64,000 bases of DNA from positions 62,001 through 126,000 of the forward strand of contig NZ_VUMT01000002.1 in NCBI RefSeq assembly GCF_009696045.1. Reading direction: 5' to 3'. The translations under genes were made by a program, and so were the position numbers. Source of the DNA: Velocimicrobium porci. GTDB lineage: Bacteria > Bacillota > Clostridia > Lachnospirales > Lachnospiraceae. The notes beneath the pieces were generated by a model, which was given only the letters and a program-made list of their open reading frames with translations, was not told the DNA's origin and did no database searches. This document shows positions 25,362 to 34,148 of this stretch, one piece after another; the first letter of the stretch is position 1; every line of letters begins with the position of its first letter.

Positions 25362-26114
25362 TTAATTTATCTGTTTGTCACCTCTTTGTCTTACAATTTC
25401 ATAAGCAAGTACACCCATTGCCACGGAAGCATTAAGCGAATCGATATCACCTTTCATTGGAATCTTTGCAACAAAATCACATTTCTCTTTAACAAGACGA
25501 CCAACTCCATCCCCTTCGCTTCCGATTACGAGTCCTATTGGTCCTTTCAAATCCAAGTTATACATGACTTCACCGTCTAAATCAGCACATACAAACCATA
25601 GACCTCTTTCTTTTAATTCTTCAATTGTCGCTCCAAGATTTGTAACTTTAGCAACCGGTGTATAGTTGATTGCTCCTGCAGAAGCCTTTGCAACCGTAGC
25701 TGTAAGCCCAACTGCTCTTCTTTTTGGAATGATAACACCATGAGCTCCAGCCTGATTTGCAGTTCGGATAATCGCGCCAAGATTATGAGGATCTTCAATG
25801 TTATCTAGTAAAATTAAAAATGGTGGTTCTCCTTTTTCTTCTGCAAGGCGAAACATATCTTCGATATCCGCATATTCATATGCTGCTGCATAAGCAATTA
25901 CACCTTGATGTTTTCCTGTTGTTGACAACTGGTCTAATCTTTCTTTTTGTACAAAATTAATAATTGTATCTCTCTTTTTTGCTTCTCTTAAAATTGTTTT
26001 TATTGGTCCATCCTGACAGCCATCGAGCAAAAACACACGGTCTATCGTCTTTCCTGAGCGAAATGCTTCCAATACAGCATTTCTTCCTTCAATTGTAAAT
26101 TCTTCGTATCTCAT
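25362..26114 (-). CDS. rlmB: 23S rRNA 2'-O-methyltransferase RlmB (TrmH/SpoU family)
   Basis: 250 residues. An N-terminal substrate-binding domain (IEGRNAVLEAFRSG, residues 8-21) is followed by the SPOUT knot: DNIEDPHNLGAIIRTANQAGAHGVIIPK near 105-132, IGLVIGSEGDGVGRLVKEKCD near 192-212 and IPMKGDIDSLNASVAMGVLAYEIVRQR at the end. It methylates a ribose in 23S rRNA (RlmB/TrmH-like). The stop codon lies inside the end repeat of the IS607 element, so the last residues differ from the original gene. The catalytic domain is complete. Confidence 0.93.
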   Translation of the reverse strand: MRYEEFTIEGRNAVLEAFRSGKTIDRVFLLDGCQDGPIKTILREAKKRDTIINFVQKERLDQLSTTGKHQGVIAYAAAYEYADIEDMFRLAEEKGEPPFLILLDNIEDPHNLGAIIRTANQAGAHGVIIPKRRAVGLTATVAKASAGAINYTPVAKVTNLGATIEELKERGLWFVCADLDGEVMYNLDLKGPIGLVIGSEGDGVGRLVKEKCDFVAKIPMKGDIDSLNASVAMGVLAYEIVRQRGDKQIN

Positions 26115-26160
26115 TCTTTCTCCAATTCCTTACCATATTTTCATTACGAATTGCCTTAAT

Positions 26161-26607
26161 TTATGTTCTGCTATTCTTCTCTTTTTCCAACCCATATTGA
26201 ACAAGCCAAAGTGCCCGATCTATTTGATTATCTAGGTATAAATACCCCATCAGAGCCTCAAAGCCTGTCGCAGTACGATAATCGAGTACACTTGCATTTT
26301 TTGCTGATGTAGCCGATTTGGCATTTCTTCCTCTTTTGTATATTGCTAATTCTTCTTCTGTCAATTCGTCCTCTATTTGATGAATTAACCTTGCTTGTGC
26401 TTCTGCCTTTACAAAAGAACTCGCTTTTCTGTGAAGCTTATTCACAGGAGCATTACCATGCTCAACAAGCATGGTACGAATAATCAAATCGTAGATGGCA
26501 TCACCAATATAAGCCAATGTAAGCGGTGAGTACTGTTTTGCCATGACCGGCTGTAACTCAAATGTGTCTTGTATCTTATCTAATAAGCTTTTTACGCTCT
26601 TTTCCAT
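26161..26607 (-). CDS. mrnC: Mini-ribonuclease 3 (MrnC)
   Basis: 148 residues. A lone RNase III catalytic domain: [21 protein letters not shown] near 30-50 with the acidic metal ligand, [13 protein letters not shown] near 68, and [26 protein letters not shown] near 115-140. No double-stranded RNA-binding domain follows, as is typical. MrnC matures 23S rRNA. It overlaps the end of cysS by 16 bases and is followed by rlmB, a common Firmicute order. Confidence 0.93.
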   Translation of the reverse strand: MEKSVKSLLDKIQDTFELQPVMAKQYSPLTLAYIGDAIYDLIIRTMLVEHGNAPVNKLHRKASSFVKAEAQARLIHQIEDELTEEELAIYKRGRNAKSATSAKNASVLDYRTATGFEALMGYLYLDNQIDRALWLVQYGLEKEKNSRT

Positions 26608-28001
26608 CTTACGCCTTCCCTTGTATCTTCTAATACAATTCCTTTTTCCAGTAAAAGATTACGAATCTCATCTGCCCTGGAAAAATTCTTTTCTTTTCTT
26701 GCAGTTTGTCTTTCCTCAATCAACTGCTCAATCTCTTCTTCCAGTAATTCTGTTTCCCGTTTTGTTTGAATTCCTAATACATCACAAAGCGTTACAATAT
26801 ATTGTTCTACCTTTTCAACTGCTTCTCTTGTGCTTTCTTGTGTTAGATTTGAATTTGCAAGCTTAACCATCTCAAATATAACAGACACTGCATCTGCTGT
26901 ATTAAAATCATCGTCCATTGCAACGTCGAATTTTTCATTCAACTTAGCCATCTTTTCTACAACTGCTTTTTCTTCTTCTGTCATGCCTGATTCATTTGCC
27001 TGCTCTTTTAATCTTTCTAAATGATCAACCGCATTGAGAATACGTTCTAATCCGTTCTTTGCTGCCTCCATTAATTCTCTGCTGAAATTAAGTGGCATAC
27101 GATAATGAGCACCACTGAGCATGAAGAAACGAAGTACTTCATATGGATATTTTTCTCCAATTTCACGAACCGTAAAGAAATTTCCCTCTGACTTTGACAT
27201 TTTCTTATTATCAATATTTAAAAATCCATTGTGTAGCCAATATTTTGCAAACTCTTTATCATTGCATGCTTCACTTTGGGCAATTTCATTTTCATGGTGA
27301 GGAAAAATCAAATCTTCTCCACCCGCATGAATGTCAATCTGGTCACCAAGATACTTTTTACTCATAACCGAACACTCAATATGCCATCCTGGACGTCCAT
27401 CACTCCATGGTGACTGCCATGCCGGTTCTCCCTCTTTTTTCGGTTTCCATAATACAAAATCCAGCGGATCTTCTTTGTCTTCCTCACCGGCAACTTTTAT
27501 ATCACGATGACCAGCTTCCAAATCGTCGATATTTTTCTTTGATAATTTTCCATATGGTTTAAAACTTCTCGTACGGAAATATACCGTTCCGTTTTTCTCA
27601 TAAGCATGCCTTTTATCAATCAAGGTCTGAATCATATCAATCATTCCATCTATTTCTTCGGTTGCTTTTGGATGCGTTGTAGCAGGTTTTACATTCAAAT
27701 GCTCCATATCCTCTTTTACCGCAGAAATAAAGCGCTCTGAAATAACTGCAGGGTCGACACCCTCTTCATTTGCTTTTTTAATAATTTTATCATCCACATC
27801 CGTAAAATTAGATACATAATTTACTTCATAACCTTTGTATTCAAAATATCTTCTTACTGTATCAAATATAATCATTGGTCTTGCATTTCCTATATGAATA
27901 TAATTATATACCGTAGGACCACATACATACATTTTTACCTTTCCTTCTTCTAAAGGAACAAACTCTTCTTTTTTTCTCGTTAAAGTATTATAAACTTTCA
28001 T
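26592..28001 (-). CDS. cysS: Cysteinyl-tRNA synthetase
   Basis: 469 residues. Class I synthetase with HIGN (36-39) as the HIGH motif, KMSKSEGN near 268 as KMSKS, and zinc ligands C27, ECSVMS near 210 and HHENE near 235. The C-terminal half carries the DALR-like helical domain and the usual ending [24 protein letters not shown]. It charges tRNA-Cys. It lies in the operon cysE-cysS-mrnC-rlmB under a cysteine T-box, so both cysteine supply and charging respond to the same signal. Confidence 0.97.
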   Translation of the reverse strand: MKVYNTLTRKKEEFVPLEEGKVKMYVCGPTVYNYIHIGNARPMIIFDTVRRYFEYKGYEVNYVSNFTDVDDKIIKKANEEGVDPAVISERFISAVKEDMEHLNVKPATTHPKATEEIDGMIDMIQTLIDKRHAYEKNGTVYFRTRSFKPYGKLSKKNIDDLEAGHRDIKVAGEEDKEDPLDFVLWKPKKEGEPAWQSPWSDGRPGWHIECSVMSKKYLGDQIDIHAGGEDLIFPHHENEIAQSEACNDKEFAKYWLHNGFLNIDNKKMSKSEGNFFTVREIGEKYPYEVLRFFMLSGAHYRMPLNFSRELMEAAKNGLERILNAVDHLERLKEQANESGMTEEEKAVVEKMAKLNEKFDVAMDDDFNTADAVSVIFEMVKLANSNLTQESTREAVEKVEQYIVTLCDVLGIQTKRETELLEEEIEQLIEERQTARKEKNFSRADEIRNLLLEKGIVLEDTREGVRWKRA

Positions 28002-28047
28002 CTTCTTATTCCTTTCTTATCACGAAATACTTTCATTTCTGATAATA

Positions 28048-28713
28048 CTAATTTTTCTTTAATTTTTCAACTTCTTTTGATAAATATTTCAATTCTTCTC
28101 TTAACTTTTGATTTTCCTCTCTCAAGTTCGATATATCATTTAGCACAGGGTCAGGAAGATGAACTTGATCCATTTCTTCCGTTGGTATTCTTACATTGTC
28201 TCTTTTTACCACTCTTCCAGGCACTCCCACTACAGTAGAGTTCGGCGGAACTTCTGTTAATACAACCGAACCCGCTCCTATTTTTGAATTTTTTCCAACC
28301 CGGAATGAACCTAAAACCTTTGCTCCCGCACTAATCATAACATTATCTTCTATCGTTGGGTGTCGTTTCCCCTGCTCTTTTCCTGTTCCCCCAAGCGTTA
28401 CTCCCTGATACAAAGTCACATTATCACCAATAATTGTTGTTTCCCCTATAATAACACCATTTCCATGGTCAATGAACAATCCTTTTCCAATAACCGCTCC
28501 CGGATGAATTTCTATTCCTGTCTTACGGGCAGTTCTTTGAGAATACCATCTTGCTAAAAAATAATGTTTTCTCTGATACAACTTATGTGCAATCCGATAT
28601 CTGGTAATTGCTTTAAAACTAGGATACAAAAAAACTTCCATCGAAGATTTAATTGCCGGATCGCGCTCTCTTATAATTCGGATTTCCTCTTTCACAGCTT
28701 TTATAAAGCCCAT
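28048..28713 (-). CDS. cysE: Serine O-acetyltransferase CysE
   Basis: 221 residues. The N-terminal helical part holds RDPAIKSSMEVFLYPSFKAITRYRIAHKLYQ (19-48), followed by left-handed beta-helix hexapeptide repeats with GIEIHPGAVIGKGLFIDHGNGVIIGETTIIGDNVTLYQGVTLGG (about 70-113), including the catalytic His of DHGNG. It makes O-acetylserine, the precursor of cysteine. The last 30 residues form a coiled coil not needed for catalysis. The leader upstream is a cysteine T-box. Confidence 0.95.
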   Translation of the reverse strand: MGFIKAVKEEIRIIRERDPAIKSSMEVFLYPSFKAITRYRIAHKLYQRKHYFLARWYSQRTARKTGIEIHPGAVIGKGLFIDHGNGVIIGETTIIGDNVTLYQGVTLGGTGKEQGKRHPTIEDNVMISAGAKVLGSFRVGKNSKIGAGSVVLTEVPPNSTVVGVPGRVVKRDNVRIPTEEMDQVHLPDPVLNDISNLREENQKLREELKYLSKEVEKLKKN

Positions 28714-28753
28714 ACAATCCCTTCCCTCTATATTATATTTCGTTTTTCAATAA

Positions 28754-29048
28754 TAAAAAAACTCCATCTCTACTCTTAGAGACGAAGTTATCCGCGGTTC
28801 CACTCTATTGTATATCAAAAGACATACTCTCATTTGCCATTAAAATAAATCTTTAACAACATACAGGTAACGGCTGTAACCGGATTATACTACTCTGTTT
28901 CGCATAACCAGCTCCCGAATGCACTTCGTTTATTGTTTAATATAGAATGCTTCCAGCCTCCGACATTCTTTCTCTGTTATTATCCATATAAACTACTCTT
29001 TCGTTCCACGCTTTTTGCTCTATTCCAATCATTTTTACAATCGCTTTT
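28754..29048 (-). promoter_or_regulatory. T-box leader, cysteine, controlling cysE-cysS-mrnC-rlmB
   Basis: The T-box AGAGTGGAACCGCG lies at 28793-28806 on the minus strand. A terminator (arms 28761-28771 and 28778-28788) with seven U follows. Stem I sequence contains GAAGTGCATTC, in which TGC (28921-28923) is the likely Cys specifier. The specifier agrees with the downstream genes, which supports the reading. It fills the 367-base gap before cysE. Confidence 0.9.
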
Positions 29049-29077
29049 ATTCTATGCAATATTCTGATTTTTGTCAA
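29049..29077 (-). promoter_or_regulatory. Sigma-A promoter of the cysteine T-box leader
   Basis: TTGACA and TAGAAT on the minus strand are separated by 17 bases. It begins four bases after the stop of the GNAT gene. Confidence 0.8.
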
Positions 29078-29080
29078 CCC

Positions 29081-29974
29081 TTATACAATTTCGTTTAAAT
29101 AAACTCTCTGTCCTCTCCAAATACTTTCCGCTTCCTCTGTATCCTCTAACATCTTTGCCATTATAATTGGCACCGTTTCCTTTTGAACCCATTCTGCCGA
29201 TTCTTCCAAAACAGTTTTATCTAAAAAATGACTTTCCAAAAAATACGCTTCTGTTTCATCTTCGATTGAAAAGAAAGCCATAAGAATTTCCCTTGTATAA
29301 TTAAAATCAATTAAACTTTCTGTGATTTCAAGAACACCCTTCTCCCTTCCATAAGCCAAAATTCCTATGATATGGTTCTTTTTAAAAAATACCCTTACTG
29401 CTCCACAAGAAGCCTTCATTTCCTTTTGAAGATTTGTATAATATTCCTGTCCTCTTATAACGTAAAGGTCAAATTCCTTCTGAAGTATTCTTTCGCAAAA
29501 AGAAAGTAATTCTTCCAATTCCTCTGTTGATAGTTCTTCTATTGTCTTTGACTTGACCCCAGAAGTAAAATCCCAGTTCCTTTTTATTTTATGCAAGCGA
29601 TATCGTTCCTGTTCATATATGAATCGAAATCCAAATGGTTCATATATCTTACGATCGGCCGGCATTAAGTAAGTAAGCTTAATTCCGCTTTCTTTCATAA
29701 AAGAAAAGCTTTGTTCTAAAAGCTGTCGCATATTTCCTTTCTTCCGATATTCTTTTTTCGTTGCTACTCCAACAATATAATAGCTTTCTACTTTTTTCCC
29801 TTTGTAGCATAAACTATATGGATTCAGATGCACCATGCTCACTACCTCATCTGTCTCTTCTTTTGTAAAAACAATGTTATTTTTCCATTTTTCAGTAAAA
29901 TAGTAATCCATATATGATTCACTATCACCAAAACATTCTTTCCATAGTTTTCTACAAGATTCTCTTTTATCCAT
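29081..29974 (-). CDS. GNAT acetyltransferase (Eis-like two-domain type)
   Basis: 297 residues. The acetyl-CoA site motif is YIVGVATKKEYRKKGNMRQLL (about 67-87), followed by YLMPADRKIYEPFGFRFIYEQERY (about 101-124), which is typical of Eis/enhanced-intracellular-survival-like GNAT proteins. The C-terminal part is a second, degenerate GNAT or SCP2-like domain. The acceptor is unknown; relatives acetylate aminoglycosides, peptides or proteins. No partner gene is evident. Confidence 0.85.
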   Translation of the reverse strand: MDKRESCRKLWKECFGDSESYMDYYFTEKWKNNIVFTKEETDEVVSMVHLNPYSLCYKGKKVESYYIVGVATKKEYRKKGNMRQLLEQSFSFMKESGIKLTYLMPADRKIYEPFGFRFIYEQERYRLHKIKRNWDFTSGVKSKTIEELSTEELEELLSFCERILQKEFDLYVIRGQEYYTNLQKEMKASCGAVRVFFKKNHIIGILAYGREKGVLEITESLIDFNYTREILMAFFSIEDETEAYFLESHFLDKTVLEESAEWVQKETVPIIMAKMLEDTEEAESIWRGQRVYLNEIV

Positions 29975-30078
29975 TTTAACAATTTACCCTTCTTCCTATT
30001 CCATTGACTTTTAACACACTTTTTCAAAATTATACCAAATAATATTATTTTTTACTAGGAATATCTCTGAAGTTCCGC

Positions 30079-30084
30079 TATAAT
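30079..30084 (+). promoter_or_regulatory. -10 element upstream of the GGDEF/EAL gene
   Basis: TATAAT lies 44 bases before the ATG. The hexamer at the -35 distance (TAGGAA) is weak, so the promoter may need an activator. Confidence 0.4.
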
Positions 30085-30128
30085 TGTATAAAAATGTGTA
30101 ATATATTACCTGGCGGAGGAAATTAAGC

Positions 30129-33100
30129 ATGAAAGAACCAATTCACTTAATGCAACCAATTGAAAACAAAGAATTTCATTATTTAGAAGATATCATTTCT
30201 GCTGGTTTAATCAAGTTATCTGGTCAGACCGGAGAAGTTATTTATGCAAATGATATTTTTTTTCAATTAAATGATATCACAAAAGAAGAATATATCCAAA
30301 AGTATCATAACTGTTTATTTGAACAAATGGTACCTGAAAAAGCAGAACAATTAAAAGAGCAGATAAACGAAGCTGTTTCTAATCAATCACCCTTATCATT
30401 TTATTATAAAATGGAAAGTGGACAGGGAGAATCAAAATTACTGCATCTTCACGGGAAACCTATCTCTCATGAAGACTCCCCACAACCGTTTACTTTTTTG
30501 TGCATAATTAAGGATGTTACAAGACAAAATCTATATAAAGAATCACACCTGTTTGAACAGCTTTGTACAACAATTCTAACTAAATTAATCGGTTCGCTCT
30601 TTTGGGAGTACGATATCCAGACACAAACACTCTTTCGGTATGGAGTGCTTTCCGAAACTTATTTAAATAACAAAGTAATTCCAAACTATGTAGAAACCAT
30701 ACTAAACAACAATTACATCCATAAAGATGATGAAGAATCCTTCCGGCATTTCTTCGAAAGTCTATCCACTGGCAAGCAATATAAGACAGCTGTCATTCGC
30801 TATAAAGACAACCTTGAAATTTATAATTGGTATCAGCTTCAGGGAATTGTACTATTTGACAACTGTAATACTCCGGTGCGAATTTTTGGAACAACCAAAA
30901 ATATAGGAAAACAAGAAAAACAAGAAGATACCCAGTCACTTTTAATTAAAAAATCTGTTTTTGTTAAAAAAATGAATGAATACTTAAAATCATATAAAGA
31001 TGACTCCATTCAGCATGCTCTCATTCTTATTGAAATTGATAATTATAATTCATTAAAAAGAATTCACGGCAAAACACTATTAGAAAATATTATGACAGAA
31101 GCTGTCATTGAATTAAAAAATATTTTTTCAGAGCAGCTACTTGGACAATTGTCACCAACCACTTTGGCTGTATTTTACTACGAAGTTCAAAGTCAAAAAG
31201 ATTTAATTGGACAGTTAGAAAATTATGTATCAACTATAAGTCAGCTATATAATAATCCTTCGACCTTTTCGATTACATGCTCTATGGGTGTTGCAATAGA
31301 AAAAGGAACAACTACGTATGAGTTGTTTCATCGAAAAGCTGAAATTGCACTTTCCACTGTTCAAAAAAAAGGCGGGGGATTTTTTGATTTTTATGGTCAT
31401 TCCAAAACGCAGCAAATCGTGCAGAAGAAAATTTCACCTTTTGAAAAAACAATAAAGTCATCAGCAGACCTTTCTTTTCTTCAACAGACACTTGCACTTT
31501 TAGAAAATACGGATATTGAAAATGCCCTTTATCATTACCTGTTTCATGTCTGCCAATATTATAATGCCAGTCATGCTTATATTATGCTAAAAAATCAGGT
31601 AGAACAGACTCTTTCTGTTTCCTACCAATACAGCACTCCTAATTATTTTAGTGATATCAATGCTCTTTACCAATATCCATTCGAACTGGTTGGCGATTAT
31701 ATTAAGCTATTCGATTCCAATAACTGTTATTTCTGCAACGATTTGTTGGAGGTAGAACAAATTTCTCCTGTAATTGCTGAAAGCTACCGACTTGCTGGTG
31801 TAACATCATTTTGGCAATACGCTTTATATAGTGATGGATATTGTATCGGATTTTTAGGTATTGATTTCTGTTCCGAGCAAGAAGCTACAGAAAATAGCCA
31901 AATTACTTCGTTTTATTTTATGGGAAAATTTCTCTCATATATTATAAAAAACCTGCAGCGTCAACGTTGTATGTCACTACCCTATCATCGTGATAAACTA
32001 ACAAAACTGTTAAGTTTCCATGAGTTTCTTCGTCACGGAGAGACCATTGTGCCTAAAAATCCTGCAATAAAATTTGCCGCTATTTCTTGCAATATTAATA
32101 ATTTCAAAAGCTACAATAAAAATTATGGTATCGCAATTGGAAATAAAATATTAAAAAAGTATGCTCATGAATTACTTCTTTCTCTAAAAGAAAATGAGCT
32201 TTGTACACGTATTTCAGCCGATGACTTTGCATTACTCTTAACCTATAATAATTCCATTGAAGAATTATTTTCCCGGCTCGTAATATATTCCAATAATAGC
32301 CTGTGCAATACGAAACAAATGCCGGATTATTATCGTTTTGATGTTATATATGGTATATGCCCTCTTTCTGAAAGCCTCAATTTAACTGACGCATTTCAAA
32401 AAGCTATTCGTGCAAGAAAATCACTTAAAGGTTACACCGGAAACCAGTACGCCGTTTATAACTCTGAATTTGAGCAGCAGGAAATAATCCGTTATTCATT
32501 TAAAAAGTCATTAGAAGATGGATTAAACGAGAACCAATTTCTTCCATACTATCAGCCAAAGTTTTCTCTTACTGACAATAAATTGGTAGGTTTCGAAGCA
32601 CTTGCCCGTTGGAAGCAGGAATCCCAACAATTAAAGTACCCAAAAGAGTTTCTCTCTATCATGGAAGAGAATAACCATGCAATTGAACTGGATTTTCAGA
32701 TTATTCAAGCCATCTGCAAAGACCTTCATACAGCAATGAAATATTCTGAAAAAATATATCCGGTATCAATCAATTTGTCAATAACTCATCTAATGACAAC
32801 AAACTTTATTGAACGACTTTTACATATTGTTCGTTGCTATCAGATTCCTCTTTCTTATTTAAAATTTGAAATTTCAGAAGATTTCTTTCATCATTATCAG
32901 ACGGAGACATTCTGCTTTATTTCAGAGCTTAAAGAGTTAGGTTTCTCCATCACGATTGATAATTTTGGAAACCACTATTCTTCCTTTAACATTCTTCGTG
33001 AATTTGATATCGACTCTATTAATTTAGATGTTTCGTTCTTCCAAAACAAATATAATTCATCAAAGGAACAAATAATTGCGAAAACCATTGTGGAACTTGC

Positions 33101-33272
33101 AAATACCCTTAAGATTTCAGTAAATGTGAAGAACCTGGAAAAACCAGAACAGATTAAAACTCTTTGCGAATTAGGATGCAATACTGCACAAGGGTTTGCT
33201 TTTTCACAAGCATTACCATTTGAGCAGATTCAAAAAGAATATTTAATGAAAAAAACTTCTTCTATGATTTAA
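30129..33272 (+). CDS. Large PAS/GGDEF/EAL signalling protein with degenerate motifs
   Basis: 1047 residues without membrane helices. In order: a PAS domain (about 20-130), a second sensor-like region (140-270), a degenerate GGDEF (285-425, with LSPTTLAVFY where GGDEF should be), a GAF-like region (440-620), a second degenerate GGDEF (640-775, SADDFALL), and an EAL domain (785-1040). The EAL part keeps EALARW, but DDFG reads DNFG and the usual KIDRSF reads NLDVSF. So synthesis of c-di-GMP is unlikely, and hydrolysis doubtful; a c-di-GMP-binding or scaffold role is possible. GGAGG precedes the ATG. Confidence 0.85.
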   Translation: MKEPIHLMQPIENKEFHYLEDIISAGLIKLSGQTGEVIYANDIFFQLNDITKEEYIQKYHNCLFEQMVPEKAEQLKEQINEAVSNQSPLSFYYKMESGQGESKLLHLHGKPISHEDSPQPFTFLCIIKDVTRQNLYKESHLFEQLCTTILTKLIGSLFWEYDIQTQTLFRYGVLSETYLNNKVIPNYVETILNNNYIHKDDEESFRHFFESLSTGKQYKTAVIRYKDNLEIYNWYQLQGIVLFDNCNTPVRIFGTTKNIGKQEKQEDTQSLLIKKSVFVKKMNEYLKSYKDDSIQHALILIEIDNYNSLKRIHGKTLLENIMTEAVIELKNIFSEQLLGQLSPTTLAVFYYEVQSQKDLIGQLENYVSTISQLYNNPSTFSITCSMGVAIEKGTTTYELFHRKAEIALSTVQKKGGGFFDFYGHSKTQQIVQKKISPFEKTIKSSADLSFLQQTLALLENTDIENALYHYLFHVCQYYNASHAYIMLKNQVEQTLSVSYQYSTPNYFSDINALYQYPFELVGDYIKLFDSNNCYFCNDLLEVEQISPVIAESYRLAGVTSFWQYALYSDGYCIGFLGIDFCSEQEATENSQITSFYFMGKFLSYIIKNLQRQRCMSLPYHRDKLTKLLSFHEFLRHGETIVPKNPAIKFAAISCNINNFKSYNKNYGIAIGNKILKKYAHELLLSLKENELCTRISADDFALLLTYNNSIEELFSRLVIYSNNSLCNTKQMPDYYRFDVIYGICPLSESLNLTDAFQKAIRARKSLKGYTGNQYAVYNSEFEQQEIIRYSFKKSLEDGLNENQFLPYYQPKFSLTDNKLVGFEALARWKQESQQLKYPKEFLSIMEENNHAIELDFQIIQAICKDLHTAMKYSEKIYPVSINLSITHLMTTNFIERLLHIVRCYQIPLSYLKFEISEDFFHHYQTETFCFISELKELGFSITIDNFGNHYSSFNILREFDIDSINLDVSFFQNKYNSSKEQIIAKTIVELANTLKISVNVKNLEKPEQIKTLCELGCNTAQGFAFSQALPFEQIQKEYLMKKTSSMI

Positions 33273-33288
33273 GCTTCATTTTTGGGTT

Positions 33289-33327
33289 AAAAAGGACTGT
33301 CTAAAACTTTGAAGACAGCCCTTTTTT
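33289..33327. terminator. Bidirectional intrinsic terminator
   Basis: Arms 33289-33302 and 33313-33327 (AAAGGACTGTCT against AGACAGCCCTTT, one mismatch) have T runs on both sides. It separates the convergent GGDEF/EAL and ispF genes. Confidence 0.8.
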
Positions 33328-33335
33328 ATCTATGT

Positions 33336-33893
33336 CTAACTCTCCTTCCTGCAACCCATACATCCATTGCATCCAGAGCATTGTCCTCTCTGTGTCATTC
33401 GGTCATCATAAATATAGTTTGTTACTTCATTTAACAAACATACTGCATGAGCTGATATTCCCTCAGAGGAACCAGTGAATCCAAGTCCCTCCTCCGTTGT
33501 TGCTTTTATATTAACCTGCTCTACTGAAATGTGAAGTGTTTCTGCTATTGTTTGCCTCATTTTTTCAATGTAAGGAAGCATTTTAGGTTGTTGTGCAATA
33601 ATTGTCGCATCTATATTTTCAATAATATAGAGATTGTCCTCTAAAAGAGCAGAAACAGCCTTTAATAGATCTACACTGGATATCCCTTTATATTCTTCCT
33701 TTGTATCAGGAAAATGCTTTCCAATATCGCCCAATGCGGCTGCTCCCAATAAAGCATCCATAATTGCATGCAATAATACATCTGCATCCGAATGTCCGAG
33801 AAGCCCTTTTTTATAAGGAATTTGAACACCTCCAATAATAAGTTCCCTGTCATCAACTAATCTATGAACATCATATCCCATTCCAATTCTCAT
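33336..33893 (-). CDS. ispF: 2-C-methyl-D-erythritol 2,4-cyclodiphosphate synthase IspF with Cys-rich tail
   Basis: 185 residues from the ATG at 33893, where AGAGG is seven bases upstream; an ATG two codons earlier overlaps that site. Metal ligands D8, H10 and H42 are present in GMGYDVHR and [10 protein letters not shown], and [13 protein letters not shown] is near 140-155. It makes the cyclic diphosphate of the MEP isoprenoid pathway. Typical IspF is about 157 residues; here about 28 extra residues end in a CxxCxxCxxC array (C172, C175, C178, C181). No ispD is adjacent. Confidence 0.95.
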   Translation of the reverse strand: MRIGMGYDVHRLVDDRELIIGGVQIPYKKGLLGHSDADVLLHAIMDALLGAAALGDIGKHFPDTKEEYKGISSVDLLKAVSALLEDNLYIIENIDATIIAQQPKMLPYIEKMRQTIAETLHISVEQVNIKATTEEGLGFTGSSEGISAHAVCLLNEVTNYIYDDRMTQRGQCSGCNGCMGCRKES

Positions 33894-34056
33894 TTTCATA
33901 CCTCTGCTTATTTAAGCATATTTTCCTTTCTTCTATAAATTACTTTGATTTTTATAGTATACCATTATTAACTCAAAATTACAGCTTGATATTTTAAATT
34001 AATTTTGTGCATTTTGACTATAATCATCTATTTTTGTCTAAGTTTGCTGTACAAAC

Positions 34057-34085
34057 TTTACACCAAAATTATATTGTGGTATAGT
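34057..34085 (+). promoter_or_regulatory. Promoter of the hydrogenase operon
   Basis: TTTACA and TATAGT are separated by 17 bases, with TG one base before the -10. Just after the expected start lies a small hairpin (ATCAAGA/TCTTGAT, 34092-34112) followed by a T run, perhaps an attenuator. A TATAAT at 34125-34130 is a second candidate -10. Confidence 0.55.
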
Positions 34086-34148
34086 TATATAATCAAGATT
34101 TTTTTCTTGATATTTTTTATACACTATAATGTATTTGGGGAGGTTATT

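Larger units (their letters stand above)
23319..25363 (-). mobile_element. IS607-family insertion sequence (tnpA plus tnpB)
   Basis: About 2.05 kb. The ends carry a 21-base inverted repeat with three mismatches: 23319-23339 on the plus strand (AAACTTATAAAAAGTTGTAA..) against 25343-25363 read on the minus strand (AAACTTGTAAAATGTTATAA..). It holds a MerR-HTH serine recombinase gene overlapping a tnpB gene, the layout of IS607. No target duplication is expected in this family. The exact tips are my estimate. It splits the usual rlmB-sigH neighbourhood. Confidence 0.8.

Noticed and set aside
34005-34148. 48-codon hydrophobic N-terminal extension of the GltD-like protein
   Set aside because: It covers the promoter and leader hairpin, and GGAGG stands right before the ATG at 34149.
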